From: Bacteroidia bacterium
GTDB lineage: Bacteria > Bacteroidota > Bacteroidia > J057
Length of the DNA stretch: 64,000 nucleotides
Assembly (NCBI GenBank): GCA_030430575.1
Contig: JAUIKF010000050.1
Coordinates: 1-64,000, forward strand
Reading direction: 5' to 3'
The position numbers and the translations under genes were made by a program. This document shows, piece by piece, positions 35,790 to 44,025 of the stretch (the stretch's first letter is position 1; every line of letters starts with the position of its first letter). Below the pieces are notes generated by a model. That model was not told the origin of the DNA and made no database searches. It saw only the letters and a list, made by a program, of their open reading frames with translations.

Positions 35790-36884
35790 CTATTTTTCGA
35801 AAAAAATCCGTCCATTTTGCCGAATAAACCAATTCCCCTTGCCTGAATGGGCGGGCATTTTTGCTTCGAATTGTCGTCCTGTGGTGGTAATTTGGGGCAA
35901 ATCGGCCACAGCACGAACCAGCATACGAGTTAGCTCCAATTCCTCTAAACTCCCCGCATAGTAGCCGTTTTCCTCGTAGAATTTGCTTTGTGCATAATAC
36001 ACTTCCCATAAGTCACGCTTGACATTAGCGTTGCGATCTTCACGGAAAGCGACCTCCTCTTGACCTGCCAGATTTTTGGAAAATTGTACCCACCCCCACA
36101 GCTCAGGCATGTGCATACTGATCAGGCCAGGGGGCGACCACACCCAGTTGTGCTCGGGAAGAGGCTTCTGCGTGGAAGGGGAAACTTGCTTTTTGTACCC
36201 TTGATTGTCCACCTCTAAGTCCCACTGAACGCGAGAAAAATTGGCGCGCCACTGGTCGCCATCCCGAGGTTTCTCCCGATTGGGGGCACATTCAGCTAGG
36301 ATTTTCCAAGGAAGTGCCACTTCTACCGTCCACCCTTCGTCTATATCTGATGGATCATTTAAGGTGCCATTTAGTTTAATTCCTTTCTTTAGCCCTGAAA
36401 TATCCCATCCAGTGACAGCTGGGCCGCCATCGCGGTATGCCTTCAGTAGCATTAAATCCCATTCGGTTCCCAGCGCATTTACCTCCCATTCATAATAAGC
36501 ATGCCCATCTCCATCTGGATCTAAAAACAGCTCAAAATCATTGTCCTGAAAGATAATCGATTCCCGTTCGGTCAAGGTAGCCCATAGGTGAGGTTCTTCC
36601 ATTTCAACAGCTAGATAGAGATAAGTGTCATCCCAGAGCATTTTCATTCGTGTACGGTAGGTGGGCAAAGGTTTTTTTTCTCCTTCAATATCTACAAAAT
36701 CTGTCGTCCAGGGGACGGCCTGCCAAGCGTCCTCATCAAACACGCCATCCATCACCATGCTGTCAGCCGTTTGGTAGCAGACATAGCGGCCCTGTGGGGT
36801 AAGCGAAAGGACTCCCAATTGGGCTAGAAGCAAAAATGGCGTGCTCAACAGAAGGATAATGCCAAAAGAAAGGAATTTATTCAT
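35790..36884 (-). CDS. Secreted CBM9-like (DOMON-type) carbohydrate-binding protein
   Basis: The 364-aa product has a signal peptide (1-21, ending LLAQ). A family-9-like carbohydrate-binding domain covers about 40-270: DGVFDEDAWQAVPWT near its start, LWDDTYLYLAVEMEEPHLWA, NDFELFLDPDGDGHAYYEWEVNALG, and VEVALPWKIL. This fold binds sugar ends or haem-like ligands. The final 90 residues are helical and unassigned. There is no T9SS tail, so the protein is probably periplasmic or otherwise anchored. It diverges from the DUF2891 gene across 45 bp. Confidence 0.8.
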   Translation of the reverse strand: MNKFLSFGIILLLSTPFLLLAQLGVLSLTPQGRYVCYQTADSMVMDGVFDEDAWQAVPWTTDFVDIEGEKKPLPTYRTRMKMLWDDTYLYLAVEMEEPHLWATLTERESIIFQDNDFELFLDPDGDGHAYYEWEVNALGTEWDLMLLKAYRDGGPAVTGWDISGLKKGIKLNGTLNDPSDIDEGWTVEVALPWKILAECAPNREKPRDGDQWRANFSRVQWDLEVDNQGYKKQVSPSTQKPLPEHNWVWSPPGLISMHMPELWGWVQFSKNLAGQEEVAFREDRNANVKRDLWEVYYAQSKFYEENGYYAGSLEELELTRMLVRAVADLPQITTTGRQFEAKMPAHSGKGNWFIRQNGRIFFEK

Positions 36885-36929
36885 GATAATAACTATATTT
36901 AAAGAGGCACCAAATTTAACCTTTGTTTC

Positions 36930-38078
36930 ATGATGTATCAGAAATCTTTTTTCTTTTTCCTACTTGTTGGACTCAGCCTTTCTTTGACTCAAGGACAAGA
37001 CTTTGACGAAGAGATGGAGCTAGATAGTTATTATGTAGCTATTGACTCTTCTACTGGGCACTTGTCCCTTACCCTTGCAGGGGCTTCTCATTTTGCGGAA
37101 CGTGCACTCAACTGCATTCAAACGGAATACCCCAATAAGCTCAGCCATGTGATGCAAAATGCAAGTCAAGTTGCCAGCCCTAGAAACTTACATCCAGCCT
37201 TCTACGGTTGTTTTGATTGGCATTCTGCTGTTCACGGGCATTGGATGCTGGCAAGGCTTTTACGTCGATTTCCTAATATGCCTGAGGCGGAAGCTATTCG
37301 TAAAAAATTTAACGAAAACCTGAGCCGGGCCAATCTTTTGGCCGAGGCGGCGTACCTACACCAGGAAGGGCGCAAATCCTTTGAGCGAATGTATGGCTGG
37401 GCATGGCTCTTGAAGCTGGCAGCGGAATTGTCTGATTGGGAGGACCCCGAAGCCCAAGTATGGTACAAAAACCTCACGCCTGTGGTCAATGCCATTGTCG
37501 AGCGCTATTTGGAGTTTTTACCAGGACAGATCTATCCCGTAAGGGTAGGGACACATGCCAATACCGCTTTTGGGATGAGCTTCGCCTACGACTATGCCTT
37601 GGCGGTAGACAATGAAGAACTTCAGGTGCTGATTGAGGAGAAGGCTGCAGAATACTATATCGCAGATATGAATTGCCCTGCCAATTACGAACCTGGAGGG
37701 GCTGACTTCCTATCGCCATGTCTCGAAGAGGCCAACCTGATGGCCAAGGTCCTCAACCCTACTGAATACCTGGAATGGATAGACCATTTTTTGCCAGACC
37801 TTCACAAGTCAGAACCGATTACCTTATTGGTCCCAGCCGAAGTCTCAGATCACAAAGATCCACAGATCGTTCACCTAGATGGCCTGAACCTCAGCCGAGC
37901 CTGGTGTATGTGGTATATTGCTTCGGTGCTGCCTGATGGAGATAATCGACAGCAAATACTTTCTAATGCTGCCCAGTCGCATATTCTCTCTGCTTTGCCG
38001 TATATTGCCAGTGGGGATTATGAGGGGGAACATTGGCTCGCTTCTTTTGCAGTGTATGCGCTTTCGATGAAGGAATAA
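36930..38078 (+). CDS. Exported DUF2891 family protein
   Basis: The 382-aa product has a signal peptide (1-22, ending TQG). It matches DUF2891: the blocks HPAFYGCFDWHSAVHGHWML, RMYGWAWLLKLAAEL, GTHANTAFGMSFAYDYA and EPGGADFLSPCLEEANLM are conserved, and the repeated helix pairs fit an (alpha/alpha) toroid. DUF2891 proteins are uncharacterised; the conserved His/Trp/Asp residues and toroid fold suggest carbohydrate binding or hydrolysis. The gene is followed by a perfect 50-bp palindrome. Confidence 0.8.
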   Translation: MMYQKSFFFFLLVGLSLSLTQGQDFDEEMELDSYYVAIDSSTGHLSLTLAGASHFAERALNCIQTEYPNKLSHVMQNASQVASPRNLHPAFYGCFDWHSAVHGHWMLARLLRRFPNMPEAEAIRKKFNENLSRANLLAEAAYLHQEGRKSFERMYGWAWLLKLAAELSDWEDPEAQVWYKNLTPVVNAIVERYLEFLPGQIYPVRVGTHANTAFGMSFAYDYALAVDNEELQVLIEEKAAEYYIADMNCPANYEPGGADFLSPCLEEANLMAKVLNPTEYLEWIDHFLPDLHKSEPITLLVPAEVSDHKDPQIVHLDGLNLSRAWCMWYIASVLPDGDNRQQILSNAAQSHILSALPYIASGDYEGEHWLASFAVYALSMKE

Positions 38079-38098
38079 GGGCGAACGCTTCGCCTTTG

Positions 38099-38148
38099 GG
38101 CATTTTCTTGTAGGGACACGACATGTCGTGTCCCTACAAGAAAATGCC
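38099..38148. repeat. Perfect 50-bp palindrome, copy 1
   Basis: A 25-bp arm ending GTAGGGACACGACA is followed without loop by its reverse complement. The core GTAGGG-N-CACGA...TCGTG-N-CCCTAC is shared with the 50-bp palindrome at 47060-47109. It lies 21 bp after the DUF2891 stop. Confidence 0.85.
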
Positions 38149-38217
38149 TGACAAGAGAACATTTTGCGAGGATGATTTTCCATTTTCTATACAACCTATT
38201 ACTAGTAATAATTTTAA

Positions 38218-39354
38218 ATGTCGGCACGCTCATATTCAATAAGCTTTAAAGATCTTTCCCTACCCAAATTTGCCTGGGCCACGATATCATTCCTCACTCT
38301 CACTCTGACGCTGTCTTCCTGCCTTCCTCCGGAAGGGCAAACGGGCGGGGCAGTCGTTACGCCAGAAGGCGAGGTCCAATTGCCGAGTGGCCAGCAAGTG
38401 CTCAACCTTTTGGAAGATGCCGCTGTGGAGTTTCAAGAAAGGGCCAAATCACCAGTGGTACGCGCCTGGGTAGATAACCTTATCGTGAAGGCCCAGCCAG
38501 GCAAAGAAATGCCCCAAGTGGCGACCATGCGCCAAGGAGAAGAAGCCCGATACCTCTATCAGCGAACGGTGCGCAAAGCTAAATTCCAACTCAGGGGCCA
38601 GACCTATAATGAGTCATGGCTCCTGATTCAGACCAAAGACAGTATCGTAGGGTGGGTCCACGGAGGCGGTATCCTTTTCGCTGACACCGAAATCGGGGAA
38701 CTGATCACAGAGGCGATAGGAGGAGGGGCAAGCAGCAACCAGCGCGTTCGATCGCTGGATGAACTCTCCAAACCTACACAACCCAGCCCTGAGGAGGTGC
38801 TGGAACGAGAGAAACGAGACTTCCTCGTCGTCCCCGGCAAACGGGTGGGGCCTATTCACCTCAAAACCTCCGAAGAAGAACTGATTCGCCTGTATGGCCC
38901 AGCCGTCACGCGAGGCAGTGTGAATGCTTCTACTAAAAAGACGGAACAGTGTACGATTCTATGGGAAGGAGACGAGAACGAGCTTCGCATTGTCTGGAAA
39001 GACGATGCCAAGGCCAGTGTCAAGGCCGTTTACGTCATGAAGCAAGGGGGCAAATGGCATATGGCCGAAGGTGCCAAAGTGGGCCTTGGCATGCTAGACC
39101 TGACCAAGGTCAACCAGAATCCCATCAGTTTTTATGGCTTCAATTGGGAATATGGCGGCACCATCGACGCCTACGGCAGCGGCAAGCTCGCCAAGTACCA
39201 AAAGCTCTTTTACCTCGTGCTGGGGCCTAGAAACCCCCAACTCACGGCTCAATATATCAAGCGATTTGAAGGCAATAAGTCTTTCAGCTCCAAAACCGAA
39301 GGGATTGATGGACTAGACCTGGTGGTGACACGGATGGTGGTGTACCTGGATTAA
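38218..39354 (+). CDS. Lipoprotein with SH3-like domain
   Basis: The 378-aa product has a signal with Cys35 in LTLSSC, a lipobox placed rather late; a later internal start would shorten the leader, but none is obvious. Residues about 78-150 (VVRAWVDNLIVKAQPGKEMPQVATM...SWLLIQTKDSIVGWVHGGGI) resemble a bacterial SH3 domain. Residues about 195-378 form a second region (GPIHLKTSEEELIRLYGP ... YIKRFEGN) of unknown family. It is the last gene before the tRNA and appears monocistronic. Confidence 0.6.
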   Translation: MSARSYSISFKDLSLPKFAWATISFLTLTLTLSSCLPPEGQTGGAVVTPEGEVQLPSGQQVLNLLEDAAVEFQERAKSPVVRAWVDNLIVKAQPGKEMPQVATMRQGEEARYLYQRTVRKAKFQLRGQTYNESWLLIQTKDSIVGWVHGGGILFADTEIGELITEAIGGGASSNQRVRSLDELSKPTQPSPEEVLEREKRDFLVVPGKRVGPIHLKTSEEELIRLYGPAVTRGSVNASTKKTEQCTILWEGDENELRIVWKDDAKASVKAVYVMKQGGKWHMAEGAKVGLGMLDLTKVNQNPISFYGFNWEYGGTIDAYGSGKLAKYQKLFYLVLGPRNPQLTAQYIKRFEGNKSFSSKTEGIDGLDLVVTRMVVYLD

Positions 39355-39387
39355 GTGAAAAAAATCTTAAAAAAATGCATTTACCTA

Positions 39388-39418
39388 TTGCATAATATCT
39401 CGGAACCCCCTTTCTTTG
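39388..39418 (+). promoter_or_regulatory. Possible tRNA-Asn promoter
   Basis: TTG (39388-39390) is followed by 20 nt and TTTCTTTG (39411-39418), one mismatch from TAnnTTTG. It is 28 nt before the mature tRNA. Confidence 0.35.
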
Positions 39419-39446
39419 CGTCACGTTTTTTGCAAGACACACATAT

Positions 39447-39520
39447 TCCTCCTTAGCTCAGCTGGTTAGAGCGGTTGACTGTTAATCAATAGGTCCTTGG
39501 TTCGAGTCCAAGAGGAGGAG
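39447..39520 (+). tRNA. tRNA-Asn (GTT anticodon)
   Basis: A full cloverleaf is seen: acceptor TCCTCCT/AGGAGGA, D stem GCTC/GAGC, anticodon stem GTTGA/TCAAT with loop CTGTTAA (anticodon GTT), and T arm CTTGG-TTCGAGT-CCAAG. Discriminator G follows; CCA is not encoded. It is followed by a terminator and then the AT-rich island-like stretch. Confidence 0.95.
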
Positions 39521-39527
39521 CAAAGAA

Positions 39528-39560
39528 AAGGCTTAACAAGAAATTGTTGAGCCTTTTTTT
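39528..39560 (+). terminator. Terminator after tRNA-Asn
   Basis: AAGGCTTAACAA, a GAAA loop, and TTGTTGAGCCTT, followed by a T-run. One wobble pair in the stem. It ends the tRNA transcript. Confidence 0.85.
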
Positions 39561-39574
39561 GTTTGCATACAATT
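39561..39574. repeat. 14-bp direct repeat, left copy (possible attachment site)
   Basis: GTTTGCATACAATT lies right after the tRNA terminator and recurs exactly at 41134-41147. The pair brackets the toxin-antitoxin-chaperone operon. Confidence 0.5.
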
Positions 39575-39668
39575 CATAAAACGCAAGTGAGTGATTTATG
39601 ACATAAAACTGTTTGTCTTATTTTTATAGTTCTATTTTTACTTATCATAATTGCAAATTAACTTATAA

Positions 39669-40184
39669 GTGAATACTTTCGTATTGGAAATCTGGGATGA
39701 TGAGCCCCTATGTACTTTTTATTCAGTAAGGTGGGATGATGCCCATTTCTCTGAGACAGATAAGTTTTTTATCAAATACAAAGATATTCCGAGATTTGAA
39801 CGCCCAGTAAATGAATTGGCAATATTCTTAGCTAGCTTTATTGGTCAAGAGAAGGGAGCTGTCGAAGGCTTGTTTAGATTTGAAAATCGTGCGCATGGCC
39901 TTCCACCACCAGGGAAATATCAAATTGGTGAGCTTGAAATAACATATTCCAATTTCCCTTTGCGACTGTATTGTCTTCGGTTAACTGACCATTTGGTTAT
40001 ATTATTTGGAGGAGCCGAAAAAACAAGTGCCTCCGCTCAAGATGGAAAGACCAGTATGACCTTTTATGAAGCTAATCAATTTGCGGATCGCATCAATGAA
40101 GCCATAAAAGAAGAAATGATCATTGTTAATGAAGGTGAAAGAAAAATTTACTACTTCAATGGAAGTGATGACATTATCCTTTAA
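39669..40184 (+). CDS. Putative RelE/HigB-superfamily toxin of a TAC module
   Basis: The 171-aa protein starts at a GTG. It is larger than usual HigB toxins (about 90-125 aa). Its C-terminal half has strand patterns resembling RelE/HigB (Gp49-like) ribonuclease toxins: FPLRLYCLRL and HLVILFGGAEKTSASAQ (about 96-124). The N-terminal 90 residues are acidic and aromatic (FVLEIWDDEPLCTFYSVRWDD) and of unknown family. The identity rests on this pattern and on context: an HTH antitoxin begins 18 bp later and a SecB-like chaperone follows, the same order as the HigB-HigA-SecB-like TAC of Mycobacterium tuberculosis. Inferred activity: mRNA cleavage at the ribosome. Confidence 0.6.
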   Translation: MNTFVLEIWDDEPLCTFYSVRWDDAHFSETDKFFIKYKDIPRFERPVNELAIFLASFIGQEKGAVEGLFRFENRAHGLPPPGKYQIGELEITYSNFPLRLYCLRLTDHLVILFGGAEKTSASAQDGKTSMTFYEANQFADRINEAIKEEMIIVNEGERKIYYFNGSDDIIL

Positions 40185-40202
40185 CCTAAACTTATTCACA
40201 CC

Positions 40203-40595
40203 ATGAGAAGCAAAATACTACAAGAAATTCTTGACAGAACTCCAGAGGATGTGAAAATTTACGTTCATCTATATGGAAATATAGTCGTTCGAATTCATGA
40301 ATTGCTAAAAGAAAAAGGGATCACCCAAAAGACCCTAGCTGAAGGAATGGGCAAAAAACCATCAGAAATCAGTAAATGGCTCAACGGAGAACATAATTTT
40401 ACCCTCAAGTCACTTGCCAAATTAGAAGCTGAATTGGGAGAACCAATAATCGCAGTCCCTAAGCGAGAGACATTTTCCCATGGTTCTCAAAAGTCCCTTA
40501 AAATGACGGCCACTCTGCCTCAACAAACTATTAAAGAGGCTTCCTATAAATCAGCAAAAACGGGCAACAGAAATTCTAAACCACTGGCAGCATAA
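40203..40595 (+). CDS. HigA-like HTH antitoxin with C-terminal chaperone-addiction-like tail
   Basis: The 130-aa protein has a Cro/C1/XRE helix-turn-helix at about 28-82 (HELLKEKGITQKTLAEGMGKKPSEISKWLNGEHN), followed by a basic, flexible tail of about 43 residues (88-130). In TAC systems the antitoxin carries such a C-terminal tail (ChAD) that makes it depend on a SecB-like chaperone for folding. The next gene here encodes such a chaperone, and the genes overlap at TAATG. It probably also represses the operon. Confidence 0.75.
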   Translation: MRSKILQEILDRTPEDVKIYVHLYGNIVVRIHELLKEKGITQKTLAEGMGKKPSEISKWLNGEHNFTLKSLAKLEAELGEPIIAVPKRETFSHGSQKSLKMTATLPQQTIKEASYKSAKTGNRNSKPLAA

Positions 40596-41044
40596 TGTCA
40601 AAAAAAGCAGAATTACACCCTGAAAAAATCCATCTCATAGATTTCAAAATCATAAAAGGACAAATTGAAAGTCCTTTTAATTTTGATCAAGAGAAGATAA
40701 TATCCCACCCCTTCCAAGTTAGTTTTGAGCTAGGATTTAGTTTAGAAAATAAACTTATCAAAACAACCTTCTCGATAGAGCTTCTAACAGAAAGCGAACC
40801 AGAACAAGAAGAAGCTAAAGGGTACTTTGAGTTTGTTTATGTGTTTGAGGTTGAAAACCTTTCTGAATTGGCCAAACTCAATCATAAGGATGATGAAGAA
40901 GTTGAAGTGGACGGAAATTTGGGTGCTGCACTAGCTTCCATTGTCTATTCCACTTCGAGGGGAATACTAATGACCCGCTTTCAGGGTACGGTTTTGCAGG
41001 AATTTATCTTACCTGTAATTGACCCTACAAAACTGTTAGAATAG
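40595..41044 (+). CDS. SecB-like chaperone of a TAC module
   Basis: The 149-aa protein matches SecB-like proteins: alternating beta strands (FELGFSLENKLIKTTFSIELL, YVFEVENLSEL), then the C-terminal pattern TSRGILMTRFQGTVLQEFILPVIDPTKLL (about 120-148). SecB binds unfolded proteins; TAC-associated SecB-like chaperones hold a specific antitoxin. The start overlaps the antitoxin stop (TAATG), implying translational coupling. No other Sec gene is nearby, which argues against a general export role. A hairpin with 14-bp arms follows at 41094-41138. Confidence 0.75.
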   Translation: MSKKAELHPEKIHLIDFKIIKGQIESPFNFDQEKIISHPFQVSFELGFSLENKLIKTTFSIELLTESEPEQEEAKGYFEFVYVFEVENLSELAKLNHKDDEEVEVDGNLGAALASIVYSTSRGILMTRFQGTVLQEFILPVIDPTKLLE

Positions 41045-41093
41045 CCATCAATTCTTGGTTCTTTTGATGTATTGTGAATGAGTAAGGTTCTTA

Positions 41094-41138
41094 CAAACCA
41101 ATCACTTGAAGGCAACAGCCCTGTAAGTGATTGGTTTG
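41094..41138. repeat. Hairpin after the TAC operon
   Basis: CAAACCAATCACTT (41094-41107) and AAGTGATTGGTTTG (41125-41138) pair perfectly over a 17-nt loop. The right arm overlaps the right copy of the 14-bp direct repeat. There is no strong T-run; it may still end the transcript. Confidence 0.55.
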
Positions 41139-41147
41139 CATACAATT
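41134..41147. repeat. 14-bp direct repeat, right copy
   Basis: GTTTGCATACAATT is an exact match to 39561-39574. It marks the far side of the TAC operon and may be a recombination footprint. The 170 bp from here to the next gene shows nothing else certain. Confidence 0.5.
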
Positions 41148-41315
41148 TGATATACAATGCAGTTTTTATTCTCTCAGCCTGCATTGACAAGCGAAAGACT
41201 CAGATTTACATATTAGCGGCCCCTGCTCACGACTGTGAGTGATGTGGAACAAGTCGTGCAAGGCGCGGCAGATACGATGAGATTGGATATTAGAATCTGT
41301 ACATCATAAAGGACG

Positions 41316-42239
41316 ATGGAAAGTATAAATTTTACCCCCAAAACAGATGTAGACGATTATCTCAATAATGATTTTAATGTTAGGGTGTTTCAAGACCTGA
41401 CAGAGGAGGAAAGTTGGGAAGGAAAAAGTTATAAAGGACTTTTTGACCCACTTGCCTTTTTCAACCTATTGTATGAAAAATGGGAGGTGGTTATAGCGAA
41501 CAAGAATCGACCCTATGGGATTACGAGCCATATATTAGGCCTTGATTTAAGTAAAGAAAAGCTACATTTCCTTTTAGGTCGTTTAGCCTCACTGATCGAT
41601 GAAAAAAATGAAGAAAGTCGAATGTATGGTGAAGGATACGACGAGATGTTAGCAAGATGTTCAGAGTTTTTGCGCAACGGATATAAAAAGCTTGAAAATG
41701 AGATTTCCCCTGAACCAAAATCCCCAAACAATAATGAAGACGAATTTATTAATGTAAAAAAGCATCTTGAAACTCTTTCTGACCCAAGAGAAAAGCTAAA
41801 GTACCTGAATATGGTCAGAACCGAACAGACACAAAATAACATTGGTTTTGACTTCAATATGCCGTCATTTAGGGATAAGTGTAACCTAGAGACACAAAAA
41901 ATCCTCAAGGATATTGAAATTGAACGTAGTTTCTCAAATACAATAACTAAGATTCAAGTTCAACCAAAATTCAATCTTTCATCAAAAAGCGGGGCTAAAG
42001 TTAATTTAGTCAGAGTTCTTGACGCACTATATTATTTACATTTGATAGAAAAACAAAATGGAGAGAGGCCAAACAAACAAGAATTCATGGTGACTTTTGG
42101 AGATTTTTTAGGAGCTGATTTATCAAATTATTCTAAAGACCTTTCTCAAGCATTAAATGCCAAATCAGAAACTCACTTGGAGGTGTTTTATAAAATGTTA
42201 GAGAAAGCAAAAAAAGACCATGATAATAAGCAAAAATAA
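41316..42239 (+). CDS. Hypothetical protein with RteC-like C-terminal region
   Basis: The 307-aa soluble protein is acidic and helical. Its C-terminal segment (about 230-300; VRVLDALYYLHLIEKQNGERPNKQEFMVTFGDFLGADLSNYSKDLSQAL) resembles the end of RteC-type regulators of Bacteroidota conjugative elements. The N-terminus is unassigned. Codon use and base composition are AT-rich, like the neighbouring TAC genes and unlike the flanking chromosome. The position between a tRNA-linked TAC module and an excisionase-like gene supports a mobile-element origin. Confidence 0.5.
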   Translation: MESINFTPKTDVDDYLNNDFNVRVFQDLTEEESWEGKSYKGLFDPLAFFNLLYEKWEVVIANKNRPYGITSHILGLDLSKEKLHFLLGRLASLIDEKNEESRMYGEGYDEMLARCSEFLRNGYKKLENEISPEPKSPNNNEDEFINVKKHLETLSDPREKLKYLNMVRTEQTQNNIGFDFNMPSFRDKCNLETQKILKDIEIERSFSNTITKIQVQPKFNLSSKSGAKVNLVRVLDALYYLHLIEKQNGERPNKQEFMVTFGDFLGADLSNYSKDLSQALNAKSETHLEVFYKMLEKAKKDHDNKQK

Positions 42240-42320
42240 AATAGACTCAATATAGAGTCTATAAAGCTTTTGCAATTGACTCTGGACCTTTGAAGTAACA
42301 AAAACAAAAACTTCAAAGGT

Positions 42321-42830
42321 ATGATAATACTTCAATTAGACAGAGACCAATTGAGCAGCCTTATTCGAAATTCAGTAAGAAAAGTACTAGAAGAAGGGTT
42401 ATTTACTCAGCAAAATGATACAGAGGAACCTTCTGATAGGTTTCTGAGTATCAGTGAAGCCGCCGAATTCTTAAATTTGGCTGTCCCCACCCTTTACTCA
42501 AAAGTCAGCAAAGGAGAAATCCCTTACATCATGCAGTGCTCCAAGCGTCTCTACTTCTCAGAGCAGGAACTCTTGACATACATAAAGGCAGTCCGTCGGA
42601 AGACAAAGGGGGAAATAGCTGTGGAGGCAGATGAGTTGCTGACAAAAAAGAAAGGAGGTGAGTCATCAATCGATTATAACAAAACCCCCAATGACAATTA
42701 CAGCGAAGATATGCATTCTGTTACCCAAAGAAAGAGCGAGCAGACTCCAAGGGAAAAAGCTCGCAGGCTTATCTCGCTGCTAGCTGATGGGCTAGCTATC
42801 TTAACGGGTTTGCTTGAGATATTTGGGTAA
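42321..42830 (+). CDS. Helix-turn-helix (excisionase-type, HTH_17) protein
   Basis: The 169-aa protein has a MerR/excisionase-like HTH at about 41-92 (LSISEAAEFLNLAVPTLYSKVSKGEIPY ... RLYFSEQELLTYIKA). The C-terminal half is charged and low in complexity, ending in a short hydrophobic helix (LISLLADGLAILTGLLEIFG). Such proteins are common in Bacteroidota mobile elements as excision or regulatory factors. No integrase or relaxase is present nearby, so this may be a remnant. The 158 bp before the next gene shows nothing recognisable. Confidence 0.7.
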   Translation: MIILQLDRDQLSSLIRNSVRKVLEEGLFTQQNDTEEPSDRFLSISEAAEFLNLAVPTLYSKVSKGEIPYIMQCSKRLYFSEQELLTYIKAVRRKTKGEIAVEADELLTKKKGGESSIDYNKTPNDNYSEDMHSVTQRKSEQTPREKARRLISLLADGLAILTGLLEIFG

Positions 42831-42988
42831 GGTCGAGCCAGTAGTCTTATGTCCTTGACTGTCAGATTAAGTCGTGATCACTACCCATAAATACACTTCA
42901 GTTCTTTCATCTTTCGGTGATTATGGGTTACTTCAAAAATCCCCGCGATTAATCTTAACGCCTTGAACCCTTAACCCTCTTCCTCCCC

Positions 42989-43306
42989 ATGTACCACCTC
43001 TATATTCTCTATTCTCCCTCAGCAGATCGTTATCATATCGACCTCGCCACTGATGTGGAGGCCGAAATAATAAGGTATAATGAAGCAGACCCTTCAGAAG
43101 AAATTCCCGAAAAAATCCTCAATCACCGCCCCTGGGAGCTGAAAGCGACCTTTGAGGTAGGAGCAGACGAGCGAATCGCAAAAAAGATCTTGCGATATGC
43201 CAGGCGTCAAAAGAGCCGGTTATTTATCGAAGGATTGATTGCGGTAAAGGATGACCCAATGAAAGTCGCAGAAATGATCAGCGTTCCGACTCGTAGGGAA
43301 TCATAA
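42989..43306 (+). CDS. Degenerate GIY-YIG-like protein
   Basis: The 105-aa protein has the fold pattern of small GIY-YIG nucleases (UvrC-like/COG2827): an N-terminal YHLYILYS strand in place of GIY, then RYHIDLATD in place of YIG. A Glu (DERIAKKILRYARRQKSRLFIEGLIA) is in the expected helix. The two signature glycine/tyrosine motifs are altered, so nuclease activity is doubtful. Function unknown. Confidence 0.55.
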   Translation: MYHLYILYSPSADRYHIDLATDVEAEIIRYNEADPSEEIPEKILNHRPWELKATFEVGADERIAKKILRYARRQKSRLFIEGLIAVKDDPMKVAEMISVPTRRES

Positions 43307-43325
43307 TTTTCCCTAATTTTCGCCC

Positions 43326-43964
43326 ATGAATATCTTCCCTGCTGATATCCAGCAATACAGCGATGCCCATACTTCCCCTGAACCGCCCTTATTGGCGGCT
43401 TTGCGTCGGGAGACGTACTTGAAACTGCTTTACCCACGCATGGTCTCAAGACCTAGCGTCGGACGATTATTGGCCATGATTTCCCGATTGGTGCAGCCCA
43501 AGCGCATTCTGGAAGTGGGAACCTTCTCGGGCTATTCTAGCATCTGCCTCGCCGAAGGCTTGCAAGATGACGGAAAAGTTATCACCCTGGAAATCAATAT
43601 AGAATTGGAAGACATGATTCGTCGTTATCATGAGGAAGCGGGGATTCAGGATAAAGTAGATGTGCAGTTTGGCAATGCATTAGACCTGATCCCTGATATT
43701 GACGGTATGTTTGATTTGGTATTTATTGATGCGGACAAGGCCAATTATCCTACCTACTTTGAACTGACCCTGCCAAAATTGCGGCCGGGTGGCTTGCTGA
43801 TAGCGGACAATGTGTTGTGGAGTGGAAAAGCGCTTGACCCTACTGCGAATGACAAAGAATCTGTCGGGATACGCGCTTTTAATGACCTCGTCACAGCCCA
43901 TCCTGCGGTGGATCAGTTGCTTTTGCCAGTAGATGATGGCCTAATGTTCGCCCAAAAACGGTAA
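43326..43964 (+). CDS. Class I O-methyltransferase
   Basis: The 212-aa protein is a SAM-dependent O-methyltransferase of the catechol/caffeoyl-CoA-like family. SAM motif I is LEVGTFSGYSS (62-72). FIDADKANY (133-141) and ADNVLW (160-165) hold the metal ligands Asp135, Asp161 and Asn162. It lies 20 bp after the GIY-YIG-like gene. The substrate is likely a catechol-like hydroxyl, not defined by the sequence. Confidence 0.88.
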   Translation: MNIFPADIQQYSDAHTSPEPPLLAALRRETYLKLLYPRMVSRPSVGRLLAMISRLVQPKRILEVGTFSGYSSICLAEGLQDDGKVITLEINIELEDMIRRYHEEAGIQDKVDVQFGNALDLIPDIDGMFDLVFIDADKANYPTYFELTLPKLRPGGLLIADNVLWSGKALDPTANDKESVGIRAFNDLVTAHPAVDQLLLPVDDGLMFAQKR

Positions 43965-44025
43965 ATTGGCAAATCAATTGCAATTCTGTATCGTCCTTAT
44001 GTCTTACATTTTGCCCCAAAAAGCT

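Noticed and set aside
40595-41044. General export chaperone SecB
   Set aside because: It overlaps an HTH antitoxin-like gene and stands in a mobile-looking stretch without other Sec genes; the TAC reading fits better.
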